From Centropristis striata (lineage: Eukaryota > Chordata > Actinopteri > Perciformes > Serranidae): 64,000 bases of DNA. The notes beneath the pieces are model-generated. The model did no database searches. It saw nothing but the letters and a program-made list of their open reading frames with translations, and was not told where the DNA came from. The stretch covers positions 27,772,659 through 27,836,658 of the forward strand of contig NC_081526.1 of NCBI RefSeq assembly GCF_030273125.1. Reading direction: 5' to 3'. Both the position numbers and the translations under genes were made by a program. This document shows positions 25,101 to 36,815 of the stretch, piece after piece (position 1 is the stretch's first letter; the number at the start of each line of letters is the position of its first letter).

Positions 25101-25420
25101 GCATCTTGATGCTGGTGACCTTAGCTGTGTAGCACCATCCACTTCCATTTAACCCATTCGGCCCCATAACAGAGTCATGAGACAGAAGTCAATGGTGCAC
25201 ATGCATATTTCAATAACAGTGTCAGTTTCTGACCAAGTTATCAAGCTTTTCAACTGATTGTTAGGAAATAAGCAATTGAGAGACTGTAAATCTCTCTTCA
25301 GATGAAGACAGTGTCAAAGAGTGTGCGAGGTGATTAGATGTAGGTTAATCAGTAGCAAGTTCTTTGTGCAGATGCAGAGGCAAAGATGTGTCCTTGGGCC
25401 ATTTCTAGTACCTCACATAG
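22191..25420. other. intergenic, nothing recognised
   Basis: AT-rich, with no credible exon, RNA gene or intact repeat end. Open frames are short and unrecognised. Confidence 0.35.
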
Positions 25421-25544
25421 AGTTCACTGCGCATGCTATCTCTGCACAGACCTGCCGGGCTGAGCTCACCCCTCATTCCTCACATTCTTCCCTCCTCCGT
25501 TCACTCCTGTCCATCCCTCCTTTTTCTCTCCCATGATCCCGCAG

Positions 25545-25778
25545 GGCAACCCTGTCTGCAGACTGTGGTACAACGTGGGCAGATATGCCGGGAACAAGCT
25601 GGATCACCTAGCTTTATTTTTATTTACTGTGTGCTTATTCTATTTAGTTCTGTCATACTGTCTCACACACACTGGTTCTCTAAACAGACCTTCTTATAAC
25701 ATATGTGACTCAGAAATACAGCAAATAACTGATAGACACGAACTTCTGTATTTCCCAGTTTTCTCATTTTTCAATTGA
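25545..25778 (+). other. weak candidate terminal exon
   Basis: A C/T-rich run (25470-25540) ends in CCCGCAG at 25538-25544, a plausible acceptor. It is followed by a GC-richer 67-base segment that in one frame reads GNPVCRLWYNVGRYAGNKLD, not recognised. That frame stays open into AT-rich sequence and stops at 25776-25778, directly before AATAAA at 25779-25784. A second frame stops at TAG (25610-25612). No upstream exon was found, so a chance acceptor is equally possible. Confidence 0.2.
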
Positions 25779-25862
25779 AATAAAACTACTTTTGCTGTCA
25801 TTTTGCAGCAGAAGCAGCTGTACCTGTCTGTGCCTCTAACTGCTACCTCTGAAACAATCATG

Positions 25863-25893
<31 letters not shown>

Positions 25894-26459
25894 TCTCAGT
25901 CTTCTGCAGACATATAGCATCCCTGCAGCATATACAGTACATTCCATGTGTTTAAGTAAAGGGAAGAGTGTAAGGAAGGTAGCCTAAAACTTTCACCTTC
26001 TGTTTCATACAGGTGTGACTGAAGCACACAACTCCTGTTTCATGACCCCCAGCCACACCACCACCACTTAAATCTGCAGATGCTGTTCCCCTTTTTTTCC
26101 AGTTTACATCAAAGGTTCTTAATTGACCTTTAATATTAACTGATAGAAGCAAACAATAGAAGGCTGCGCAGCATGCATCATTCCACTGCCACTCCTCCCT
26201 TCTCTGTTTGATGTGACAGACAGAGGTGATCAGGTACAGATTAAGTGGAGAATCAGTGATGAGGACAGATTTGAACATGTCAGATGGGGAGTGCCAAGGC
26301 TTCATTGCTACCACAGTGTTCAAACCTGCCCCATGCTGAAGGCGGCTGTTTCAGTGCACATGTATATGTGCATGTACATAGATATACAATCATTTCAAAG
26401 TATGCCTATGTATTTCTGCAGACCAGGGACCCCCCAGTGGATAAAACTTTGTATTTATT

Positions 26460-26860
26460 AAGGCGGTCATTAAAGATGTTCCACTGGTTCCAAAAACCAG
26501 ACTGAATAGAGGTCTATCAGAAAATGACCCTGCTTCTCACGGCTGTATTACCTAGAAAATTAGATTACCTTAGAAAACATTTCCCTCATGAGTTTATGAT
26601 CTCAATTGCTAGTGTAAACTTCTCTTCAATATGTAAATAACAGTGCATTTAGTGTAAAACTGACAACAACAAAAAAACAAGCAAGGCTTTAGGGCATGGC
26701 TCCCTTGGGATTGTTAAATTGCTACAGCAGCGACCTGCCAATCATGAAAGAGCCACAGCAATGACACTGTGTACATTTGAGTAGCCATGAACTTTTTGTG
26801 AGTGTTGTCCATGTTTCCGTCTTAGAACTTTAACCCATTTACAGTGTGTTGTATGTGCAT
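26460..26860 (+). repeat. common interspersed repeat, second copy
   Basis: Contains TTCCACTGGTTCCAAAAA, AAATGACCCTGCTTCTCAC, GAGTTTATGATCTCAATTGC and a later TTAGAACTTTAACCCATTT. Each has a counterpart in the copy that starts at 20815. Non-coding and diverged. Confidence 0.55.
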
Positions 26861-27405
26861 TTTGCTAGCCAAAGTTAGCACCTCACTTGAAATCACAGTG
26901 AACATGAATTAAAGATGCACCTTGCTAACTAGGCTAGCTACTAGTGGTAGCATTAGCTAATTATTTGGAATTTTGCTATGTGTGACCGATTATCAGATTA
27001 AGATAACCACAAAAGTACCACACCTACCTTTATTAGAAGATGTGTGGAGTATTGTTAGTAATTTCTAAGTAATTTTGTGGCAGGGTGTATCAGAGGAATT
27101 TGTTTTTTAATTACATTTTTTCTGAGTCACCATAATGGATTTACATTATTATAATTACTGAAATGTAATGTTTGATTTAATGAGAGAATGAGACTCTTTG
27201 TGTCTTTGTGTGTTGAGCGTGAAAGATGAGGTGTACGAAACATCCCCCTTTCCTCACCAGCACCTGAACAGGATGACATAATATATTTGACCATGTTATC
27301 CTTACCTGCACCAGATGTCTAATGAACAGCATTCCTTTTTGTATTAGGCAGCCACTACTGGTGTCTCACCACCTCTCTACCACTGACATGATCACACCTT
27401 CTGGA

Positions 27406-27447
<42 letters not shown>

Positions 27448-28040
27448 GGGAACTGAGAATGCTTTCTGATGTAGTGAGTGGGCATTCATCTTACGTGATC
27501 TGTCCAATACAATGATACACACACCAGACATCTGGAGGGCTGTGCTTTTATTGGGGTTATGACATAAAGAGTATACTGTTACAGGGATCAACTAACTGTG
27601 CGTGCTTGAGTGTGTGTGTTTGCGAGTGTGTATGTGTGCCATGTACTTGCACTGATTCATCTGTGTTTGTGTATTCCCATCCATGCACGCGCGTGCCAGT
27701 ATGTAAGGAACAAAGAGATCAGACACAGAGAGGGAGCAGTTAAGAGTTCGCCTGCCTCCCAGTGTCACAGCAATAGCCTTCATCTCACCCAGAGAAACCA
27801 CAACAGAGGATCAGGGGGGATACCTCACTGGCACATGACTGATAGCTAACATCTAAAGGGGAATTCCACCCTAAAACTGATTTTATACGCAGGTGGAGTA
27901 TATGGCATCTACTCTTTCATAGTGGTCCTTGTGTATCTGACAATTGAACTGAATTTGAATACATGCAAATGCCACTACAGAGGGGCAGCTGATACGTGAA
28001 GACTTCAGATGTTGGTGAAGTCCACCTCATATGAGTTCGT
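26861..28040. other. intergenic with microsatellites
   Basis: A (GT)n tract spans about 27410-27445, and another GT-rich stretch lies near 27600-27640. Frames here are microsatellite-derived. Nothing else supported. Confidence 0.4.
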
Positions 28041-28049
28041 TTGAATTGC

Positions 28050-28120
28050 ACAACCCTGATTCCAAAATAATTGAAAAACTGTGAGAAATGTAATAAAATC
28101 ACATACATTTCCAAACCACT
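28050..28120. mobile_element. fragment of ACAACCC..ATTCCAAAA mariner-type MITE
   Basis: Starts CACAACCCTGATTCCAAAAT, then AAAACTGTGAGAAATGTAATAAAA. It resembles the terminus of the element at 41128-41320. Only one end is visible. Confidence 0.45.
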
Positions 28121-28440
28121 GCAGCCCAGTCTCATTGCCTACTTTTCACATAGTACATAGGATGAACAAACCCTGTACTTTCAATTTCCGCATCATGTTT
28201 TAGCGTTACTGTTACTTCGAGTAGACACGTCTTCCTCGTAACAACTTCACTTCCGGCATTTATGTACATTTATTTACTTTTTTTATAACGCCTTACCAGG
28301 AAGTTTTTTGTTTTGTGTATCATGATGTGTGTGCTATTTTTAGGACGCTCTGTACCAGCGAGAAACTTATATGGGTGGTTTGGACAAACGTTCATAGGGT
28401 GTATTGCCAGACAACCCGTTCTGTCATTTAGGATGGACAT

Positions 28441-28695
28441 CCTGTCCAGCAGATCAGTGGCCTAATCAGGCTTGTAACTGGAAGGTTGTCTGTTCAAATC
28501 CCAGGTCTGACAGGTAAAGGACTGAAGTGCCCTTGAGTAAAGCACCTAACCCCCTGACACAGCTCCCTGGGGGTGCAGAAATGTGCTGCTCACTGCTACT
28601 AAGCATGGTGTGTTCACCAGGATGGGAATAATGCAATCCCATGTCATTCATGTTTTTCCCACAATTTCCCCATTGTGGGACTAAAAAGGGAATCC
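28441..28695 (+). mobile_element. tRNA-derived SINE
   Basis: The head carries a box A-like AGTGGCCTAATCAGG and box B-like TGTTCAAATCCCAGG (28491-28505), the internal RNA polymerase III promoter layout. The body contains CCTTGAGTAAAGCACCTAAC and TGGTGTGTTCACCAGGATGG, and the tail is TTTCCCCATTGTGGGACTAA. It shares head, centre and tail with the minus-strand copy at 16010-16160. No functional tRNA is expected. Confidence 0.8.
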
Positions 28696-29251
28696 TAATG
28701 TTAATCTTGTTGCAGCCCTTCATGTCAAACTATGATGTTCCACAGTATCAGTTTTGAACACATTGTTCACAATGTGAATTAAAAAAAAAAAAAACTTGGT
28801 TAGGTTTAGGAAAAGATTGTGGTTTGGGTTAAAATAACTACATTTTTACTTAAGTTTCACTGCTACTTTCACACAGGACTAAAACAGGACACAAACCCCG
28901 GTCTCCTGGGTGATGTTCTGTGTCTGTTTGACCCACCCATCACCACCACCACCACCCCATCCCCCTCTAAGAGTTTGAGGCTCATTATACTACCTCACCT
29001 GCCGCTCTGAGCCTTTAATATTGATGGTTTTATATTAGAGTCAGGTGAAAGCCAGATGAGAAAGAGTAAAGGGTGCAAAATATGTTTCATATCAACATAG
29101 TGGTTTGCTATGCCAAAGTACAATGCCAAAACATACTACTTGTGGTTAAGGTTAGTTTGTATAAATGAGTTTGTCAATGACATTTATGCACCCAGCCCAT
29201 TTTCTACATGGTTCATCAACTATTTTTTTCATATTATCATATGAGTCAGCC

Positions 29252-29468
29252 AGAAACATTAAAATGCTGGCTGGAGAAGACTTCAACCAAGTAGTGCAGT
29301 TTGTGTTGAAAGTTCTAGCTAAAACCTGCCAACAGGCAAAATTGAAGAATTCTGAAACCAACTTTTGTTTACTTCTATCTGAAATCAAGGAGCTGAATGA
29401 TGACTTTGGAGTGGAACGTTTCCCACTACTATTGCTTACATACTGTGCTAACATGCAAAGCTTAGCAG
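29252..29468 (+). other. weak candidate internal exon
   Basis: A pyrimidine-containing stretch ends in CAG near 29250, followed by an open frame reading RNIKMLAGEDFNQVVQFVLK and continuing through KIKELNDDFG-like helix-prone sequence. GCAG|GTGTAA at 29465-29474 could be a donor. The composition is protein-like, but the family is not recognised, and the reverse strand is also open for 100 codons (29152-29454). A pseudogene or retrocopy fragment is another option. Confidence 0.2.
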
Positions 29469-29579
29469 GTGTAATAACTGAGAGGGTCTTAGCGAACGGT
29501 CAGTTCCCAACCTCTCACCACCATCCATTCATCCATCCATCCGTTCATTCATCCATCCATCTAACCACTCACTAAGGGC

Positions 29580-32190
29580 ATCCAGTGCAGCAAGCCTCTA
29601 ATCTGTGGGCCTGAGCAGCTGCTGCCTTGTGGCTGACAGGCAGCAGGGCTCTTATTATTGTACACACATGCATGCACTCATATACATGCAAGCACACACA
29701 CTCATGCACATACACACATGCACACACCAAAGTCCTCTAATGTGGTAGGACAGCTGCCAGTGGCGTGCCTTCCCCTCACCAGTGTGACCCAAACACTGCT
29801 GCTGCAGCTCCTGGTGCCACTGCTAAACTCAGGGGACTTTCCATTGGAGACATGAGCGAGAGCAGCGGAATCAAAAGATGGGGGGAGATAAAGTGAGGTA
29901 AAGGTGGAGGAGAGAGTGTAAGGTGGCTTAAAGACAAAGTAAAGAAAGAACAAAAAGGGAAAAAGTAGTAGCAGTAGCATTAGATGAGTGGGTGAAGTTG
30001 GAAACGGCAGTAGAGGAGATGAAGTGGATGGAAATAAATGGGGACAAGTACTTTTTCTCGATCATAGTACTTTTAGCAGTTACACAGATCTGCACCTTTG
30101 TCATGACTTGCTTATCTTTGCGCAGGCTTTACTGATAGCATACTGCCTATTGTAAATCAGCTTAACCTCCTCTAGCACAGAGCAAAAACACATTGATCTA
30201 GTGGTTTTTGATAATGAACAGTTGTCACATAGAAATGTGCAGAACAAAGTGGCTGTCAGTGACTGATGTTTTGGATCTGAATCTTTGTCCTCTTGGTAGA
30301 TTCAGCTTCTCTCTCTCTTGTGTGCATGTTGTCGTGCATGTGTCATGTGGCTCAGGTCCTATATGATTGCTATTCGCAGAAGTTGCACGTCTTTCTACCA
30401 AAATTTCCATATATGTTTATCTATAATACTGTCATCTTGATGCTGTAATTTTAGTATGTTATTTTCAATCTCGTGTCAGTCCATACAGGGAAAGCAATCC
30501 ATCCTCCTGTGTTCTTTCTGAGGTTTCTTTCCTTTTTCCCCCAGTTAAAAATATTTTTGTTAAGTCTTTCATTGTCAAAATCCCCACAGAGCCACTGGAA
30601 GCAAAACGATTGCACAACATCACCTAAGCCACTTCTTGCTTATTACAGGGAGCAAGCTTGCTTATGAGCAATTATTACGTAAATAAGCAATACATTTTAA
30701 CATTTTATGCAAATTACGTTTTGCATTGGTGTTCAATGCATTGCCTGTTAAGTGATTGACTCATGTCCTATAGAAATCAAGTAGGGGCCAACATTGCATC
30801 ACACCGCCTTCAGTGGGTCGAGAAGGAATAGAGGGTGTCATATGTTGTACAGATTGTGAAGCCCCTTGAGGCAAATTAGTGATTTGTGGCATTGGGTTTT
30901 ATAATAAAAATGTCTTGATTCAGCTTGTTTTCAGTGGTGGTTAGGTCTAGGCTACTAAAACACTTAATGTTAGGCTGAAGTGGTGGTAAAATGTTGAAAT
31001 AGTCAACCAGTTTTGGTGATATTAAATGATGTGGGTTTTAGCTATTTGTGCTTCAGACCCAGCCAGTTTATTTGCTTTCCTAAACAACCCTAAAAGTGAA
31101 ATGATTAATTTCCCTTTAGTAACATTAAACAACTGTTCAGTTATCCATAGGCTGAATTAAATCTTAAAATGAGTGTACTAGCAAGATGACCATTCAATTA
31201 TAAGCATGCGAGGTAAATGACCATTGGAGAACTTGGATGGGAATGTCCATGTAAATTCATCAGTCCAACTCGTCTCTGCCCAACCCTGGGCAGCCCATCC
31301 CAGCTAGCAGGCTGCACATCTGCTGGTGAGGTCAGCAATCTCTTCCCATCGCAGTAACATGAGGATGATTGATGCTTTGGCCACAGAGGTTTTCTCTGTG
31401 GTTTCCTCCTCTATAGAGCTCAGATCCAGACTCACTCTGTCCGTCTCTCTTCCCTTCTCTGATCTCCCCGTCGGTTATCTTCCCGCTTGCTGTCTTTAGC
31501 GAATATGTCATTCCCAGAAAACATGTATTAATTACTCCATCTCCTAATGCATTTCTCTCTCTCTCTCTCTGTCTCTCTCTCTGTCTCCCTCCTTTTTGCT
31601 TGTCAGGTTTGGGGCCATGAGGAAAGCTTTGGGCAGGGCTAGGCAGGGTTAGGTCTATATAAAGAAAGCGGAGTAATATCTGTCATATGTTCTACATCGC
31701 CATGGGTTGGCAGTAGCTGCAAAAGGTTTTCAACAGAGGCTGAAAAATCTCATTACAGCCGAACTGTGAGAACTACCCACTGGTTTGTAGAATTCCACAA
31801 AGTGAAGTATTCTTTCCGTCATCAACCATGGCCAAAATAAGCACTATTAATGCTTTGTACCTGTTGTGAAAGCCTGTTTTGTGTCTGGGTTAATAACATC
31901 ATCCAGAGGTGCACACAGCTTGATTTTTTTTTAAACTGTGTCTGGCTGACTGCCGCAACAAGGAAACTATATCAGTATGAACCCAAACAAAACACATACC
32001 GCTGTGATTTAATAGCAATAAATGGATCAAAAGTATGCTGAAATGACTATATCATGATGCCAACTTGTAAAGAGTCTGAAATCATGCTTTGTCAGGTCTA
32101 TCTTCAATACGACAAGCAAACAACTTTTAAAAGTTACCTGGGCAGAGCTTCAGCCATCATCAGAGACTGTAACCATCCGGACCACCACCT
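29580..32190. other. intergenic, possible regulatory islands
   Basis: No exon supported. CA-rich imperfect repeats lie around 29660-29730. Bases 31290-31560 are balanced in composition, non-repetitive and end in a (TC)n run at about 31555-31590; they may be a conserved non-coding element (inference). Confidence 0.35.
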
Positions 32191-32194
32191 GTTT

Positions 32195-32660
32195 GCCCTC
32201 CTGCACTGTAACAGATTGCTGTAAGAAAACAGCCAAATTGTGACAATAACATACTGTTTTCCATTAAAAAGGTATTATACTGTAGAAAACAATGCATTCT
32301 GGGCAATATTTGTAGGTAGCTTGCCGTTTCCTATAAAATATAATACTGAGGTTACAGTGAAGACAGCGCTTAATTCGTAGTATTTGGCTTTCAGACAGTA
32401 ATATGCTCTATTTACAAAAAATGACTGCATTGTATACTGCAACAATATTGCAACTAGCTTCAGCACTATACTGTGTTTTAGTCTACTGTAAGTATCAATG
32501 AAATGCAGGATTTTACTGTAATTCAGTATGTGGTTTTATCACAGTAACATACTGTAAAGTAGATAACAGTAAGGGAACTGCAAAATTAACAGTAGAATGC
32601 TGGCAACCCTGCTGCCAGTATTTTACTGTTAATTTACAAGACAATTGTTTACAGTGTACC
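32195..32660. mobile_element. ACAGTAAAATACTG-rich MITE
   Basis: Many copies of TACTGTAA/TTACAGTA-type words. A long hairpin lies at 32583-32635, where AAATTAACAGTAGAATGCTG pairs with CAGTATTTTACTGTTAATTT, followed by a terminal-looking TTTACAGTGTAC. The composition matches fish CACTGTAAA-type MITEs (recalled). Exact left end uncertain. Confidence 0.5.
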
Positions 32661-32729
32661 TTCAGGAAAATGCTACAGGTCACACAAATCACAAACACAC
32701 TAAAGAACAGTTTCTTTCCCACAGCAATA

Positions 32730-33285
32730 CCCTAAATGGACAATAACACATCATTTGCATCCATCACCACTTTATCTTTTACTTTTGAACTATTTATTAT
32801 CTTTAAGACTATTTACGACATGTGCGTAGGGCTGGGCGTTACGGACTAAAAGTCATATCCCGATATATTAAGGCTGAATATCGATATATATCCCGCTCCA
32901 TAAAGTGCACATTTAAATTAAAAATATCTTAAATAGTAATAGCCTATGAAAAAAATAGACCAATCTTTTTATGAAATACATATATTTATTTTAGAAAAGA
33001 ATAACAAACATTACAAAATAACTAAATATGACAAACCCTAGGCAGCATTTATATATAAAGAAAGAATGAAAAATTGAAGTATATAGATATATGCAATATG
33101 GTCTAATTCCATGACATTTAAAAATATATCAATATATTTTTTATTTCGATATATCGCCCAGCCCTACATGTGCGTAACGTCTAAATGTCTTTTTAAGTAT
33201 GTCATATACAAGAAGCACAAATACATTTCGTTGTATATTTTTTAATGCAATGACAATGAAGGAAATCTTGAATCTTGAATCCTGA
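32730..33285 (+). mobile_element. LINE 3' tail (L2-like), interrupted by hAT
   Basis: Bases 32730-32818 (CATCACCACTTTATCTTTTAC, CTATTTATTATCTTTAAGAC) continue at 33175-33285 (TTTCGTTGTATATTTTTTAA, GCAATGACAATGAAGG) and finish with a tandem ATCTTGAATCTTGAATC tail. The same sequence occurs inverted at 49549-49760. It is a non-coding 3' end of a LINE, split by the 32827-33166 element. Confidence 0.65.
32827..33166. mobile_element. hAT MITE with TAGGGCTGGGCG ends, copy 1
   Basis: Begins TAGGGCTGGGCG and ends CGCCCAGCCCTA, a perfect 12-bp inverted repeat. It is flanked by a perfect 8-bp duplication catgtgcg at 32819-32826 and 33167-33174, diagnostic of hAT-type insertion. The interior is AT-rich with repeated CGATATAT words. 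Bases near 33040-33065 preserve the empty site of the transposon inserted in the paralogous copy near 48.4 kb. Confidence 0.88.
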
Positions 33286-33339
33286 AATGCTTGTTTTCCA
33301 GACTGATTCCGGCTCAATTCGATCATTAGTCAGCGTTAA

Positions 33340-34235
33340 ATTAATTTCCTGCTCAGGTAATATAATTTCGCAGGGGATTTCCACCGGGCGCGTTACAGCA
33401 GCGGCATGGCTCCACCGCGGTTTTGCTCCGTCTTCTGCCCGGCGTCAATTCACACCGGGCACATTACAGCAGCGTCACGTCAGCTTAGCAAGCCGGTCGT
33501 ATACACGCAAGATCACGCGATAATCCTGACCATACGGGAGGCCGCGAGATCCCGTGATAAACTCTAAACTCTATTTATACAGTCTATGGATAAACTGTGT
33601 GTATAAAGTAAACAACAACAACAACAACAACCAACAGCTTACTTTGCTTCTCTGACGTGAAAGATCTGTTGATCTGACCATCTATCCTCATAAAAACAAT
33701 ATGTTATGTCATAAATGATTGTATGATGTTCCACTTCAACAATCGTCCGTGTCGCCGATCCTCTGAGACCCTTTGATTGATTGATTGCTGATCTGGTGCC
33801 CCGGTCATAACATAATGTTGATGTGAAGTAGTTTTAGGCTGCATGAACTGCGTATTGTGTTTTATTTTGAAAGGGGGCGGAAGTGTTTCACGTTGATTCT
33901 GAGTCGGACTTCCTGTCTGGTGCGATCTGCTCTGTTGAGATTTACGCGGTTTGGCAGAGAAATATTCTATTTCGCGGAGAAATAGAAGTCCTGCCTAATG
34001 CTCGCGTAGAGACGCTGCTGAGACGTTGCTGTAACGTTACGCAGCGCGCCCAGTGGAAATGCTCTCATTGATTAGAGTGTTACCTATTTGCAATGGCGAA
34101 GGCAACACTGACGTGGAAATCAGGCTTCGGTCTTGCGTCATTGCATTAACTTTGTATGTAATCCCGCTGCACAAAAAATTCCCTTTACATTTGGTGTGAA
34201 CACACGATGAGGTGATTTGGCGTAGTGGACCTACT
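33340..34235. repeat. CpG-rich interspersed repeat
   Basis: CpG is far denser than in the surroundings at 33370-33560 and 33880-34150. Two direct units, CACCGGGCGCGTTACAGCAG (33382) and CACCGGGCACATTACAGCAG (33453), lie 71 bases apart. The right part (GCGCGCCCAGTGGAAATGCT, CTCATTGATTAGAGTG, AATGGCGAAGGC) resembles a dispersed fish DNA transposon (recalled). A short (CAA)n run is at 33610-33630. Boundaries not resolved. Confidence 0.45.
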
Positions 34236-34244
34236 TGGTATTAA

Positions 34245-34709
34245 CCCTCCTGTTATGTTTGTTTCTCAGGAACAGCAATGATGTTTGTGGGTCAACTTGA
34301 CCTGGGGCATATTTAATTCTCCAAAGTGTCATAAATCAAAAAATACCAATAAAAATTGTTTATATTTCATTATTAACTCCATTACTTATTATTTCAATCA
34401 ATATTTAATGCAATGGTGTTCTTTACCTCTCACAGATCAGGTTCAATGAGGATAATTCACTTGTTTTTCATTAAAAAATGTTTAAACTTTTTTATGGACA
34501 TTGGAAAGACCTATTTTTTCTTATACAACAAAATAACAAATAACAAAGCAAAGGTCATAACACCTGCATTCTCGCACTTTACAGATGTGCATTTTCATTT
34601 TATATGTTGATTACACTTATTTAACCAAGCAGAAGAAATATATTTTTATATATATTTTTTTTTTTTAACTTTGAAATGAGTCAATTTGACCTGCAACATA
34701 ACAGTCGGG
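34245..34709. mobile_element. TTAA-flanked piggyBac-like MITE
   Basis: Flanked by TTAA at 34241-34244 and 34710-34713. Ends are CCCTCCTGTTATGTT and AACATAACAGTCGGG, an imperfect inverted repeat. A GGGTCAACTTGACC near the left end is matched by GTCAATTTGACC near the right end. Non-coding. A TTAA duplication fits piggyBac; Kolobok also uses TTAA. Confidence 0.75.
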
Positions 34710-34713
34710 TTAA

Positions 34714-35573
34714 ATCAGCTTTATGTGACTGAATGAAAGGGGGAATCCAGTTCTCCTCCATCCAGGGTTTTAACTAAACTGCTAAAGTTCACAAATAAAT
34801 GTTGAGGTTTTTTTATCAGTTGATCAACCAAGATGGAATCAGATTTCAGACATAAACAACAAGATTAATTTCTTGGAAAAAGTCCTGAATGAATGTTTTG
34901 TCTTGTATAATTTCTTGCTGACACAGCGTTAAAGCATAAAATCAAGGCCTTACAGGCACAAGTAGAGTATGAAACCGCATGAGCAATGGTCTGCCTGTAC
35001 TGTTCTGTCATGTACTGTGTATTGCACATTCCAGCAGCATAATGCTGCATTGAGGAGAGTGTTTACAATGCAACAGAGAACTTTGTATCAGGTTACAGTA
35101 ATGTCAGTGGTAGAACAATGTGCAGATTTGTAAAGGCTGAATCACTTGGGCACAATTCAAGCGGACCATTCAGAACTATGAAAACATTTGATAAGATTAA
35201 CAAAACAGCTCACTGATCATAGTCAAATAAGGCAAAGAATCGTTTGTACTCTTCTTTTTAAATATCTCTAGTCCTCATTGATGCCAAGAGCTAAAGGTTA
35301 ATCATGCATGGCTTGGAATATGCTTTTGAGGCTTTTGTGGTTTAGGAAATGAATACCAGGAAGGATCAATGTTTTTAAAAGGTTATGAATAAATCACACA
35401 TTTGTAACCTAACCTCAGTTTCATCGTTACACCATATGTAAAACATGGCATTGTAAAGGATCAATGGGACGAGCATCCCCCTTCTTTTGTGGACAGAAAG
35501 TCGTTGTGACACATGTTCACGTCATGTATTAGACTTCCATTCACATTTCATTTAAGTGGAGTGTGTACAATGC

Positions 35574-35605
<32 letters not shown>

Positions 35606-36039
35606 AGCGTGGCCAGCTGTGTCTGTTCATGGGAGGTGATGGTGTGATCAAAGCAGTCATCTTGTCATCCCACACCAGAACTGATCACACACACACACAG
35701 GCATCAGGATGTTGTTAATCAGTGGCAGTGGGAGCTATTGAGGAGGGGAAGGAAGGAGAACTAAAGAGGAAAACCCTTTTTTTTTTTCTTTTCTTGGGAC
35801 ATTCACATGGCCGTTTTATGAAGCCTGCAGGTGTTTTTTTTTTTTTTACCCAGGCATTCAAATAAGTGACCTGTGCCCTTGAAACAAATGCTAAAACAAC
35901 GTGCTTATGTTTGTCTTCAACTTTAGTAGGATGTATTTTATTGTACGAATATGATCTTTTTTTTCAAATTAAAGCACATATTAAGTTAATTAAATATAAT
36001 AACTCACTTAAAAGCTCCAATCTGATTAATCCATGTCAT
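34714..36039. other. intergenic with CA tract
   Basis: A (CA)n tract lies at 35575-35604 and poly-T runs lie near 35778 and 35836. No gene or RNA supported. Confidence 0.4.
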
Positions 36040-36815
36040 CTAAATCTGAACTTCTCAATATATTTTTTCAGCCAAGGACCCCTTACAAATATGGCCCATA
36101 AAATTATTTGATGCACCCTAATTTTTTACACGTCTAATATGAAGTGCATTAAAATTTACATAATAGTCTTGCAATGGAGATTTAGGAACCATCTCTGAAA
36201 ATACCAAGTTTTAATGGTGTCATGGTTTACATTATTACACAGTTATTAATGTTGTTGTTGTTGTTGTTGTTGTTATCATAAATACTACAAATATTTTTAT
36301 TATTATTAGTTACAATTACCCATAAAAGAATGAAAACAGAAGGGATTTATGGTTGAACAGAATATTTAAATTAATTGCAACTTGCAAACCATTTGATCAT
36401 TTTAATGAAATTGGAAATATGTGTAAAAAGTCTCCCTTGTGACAAAAAAGAAGTAATAATAATACTTAAGATAAAATGCACACATATGATAATACATTGA
36501 CAAAAAGTGTTTTACTCTGAGTGCATACAGGACTAAATAAAATGCAGATTCTGATTATTTTAAAAAAATATACCATTACAAATATATAATTTATGTAATA
36601 TCAATAATGTAAAATAATTAAAACATTAAAAAGAACGATTAGCCTGCGACTTGAATATGATAGGCCTATAATATAGTTTGTGGAAAGGAAATAGTTTGTA
36701 TAATTAAGCAATGACTGATAAAAGCTAAATCATAAAAGAAAGGCTGGCTGGCTATAATGAACTTTACCTTCATATATCATTATTGACTCCCCACTTTGAG
36801 AATCACTGATCCAAA
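36040..36815. mobile_element. degenerate hAT-like repeat
   Basis: The left side has CAGCCAAGGACCCCTTACAA and the right side ATTGACTCCCCACTTTGAGA, which look like diverged inverted ends of the class beginning with a CAGGGGTCCCAAAC-type terminus. A related end occurs at 47185-47230. The interior is AT-rich with a (GTT)n run at 36251-36275. Target duplication not recognisable. Confidence 0.35.

Noticed and set aside
28441..28505. Functional tRNA gene
   Set aside because: Box A and box B-like motifs are present but the cloverleaf is not intact, and the segment is the head of a SINE.
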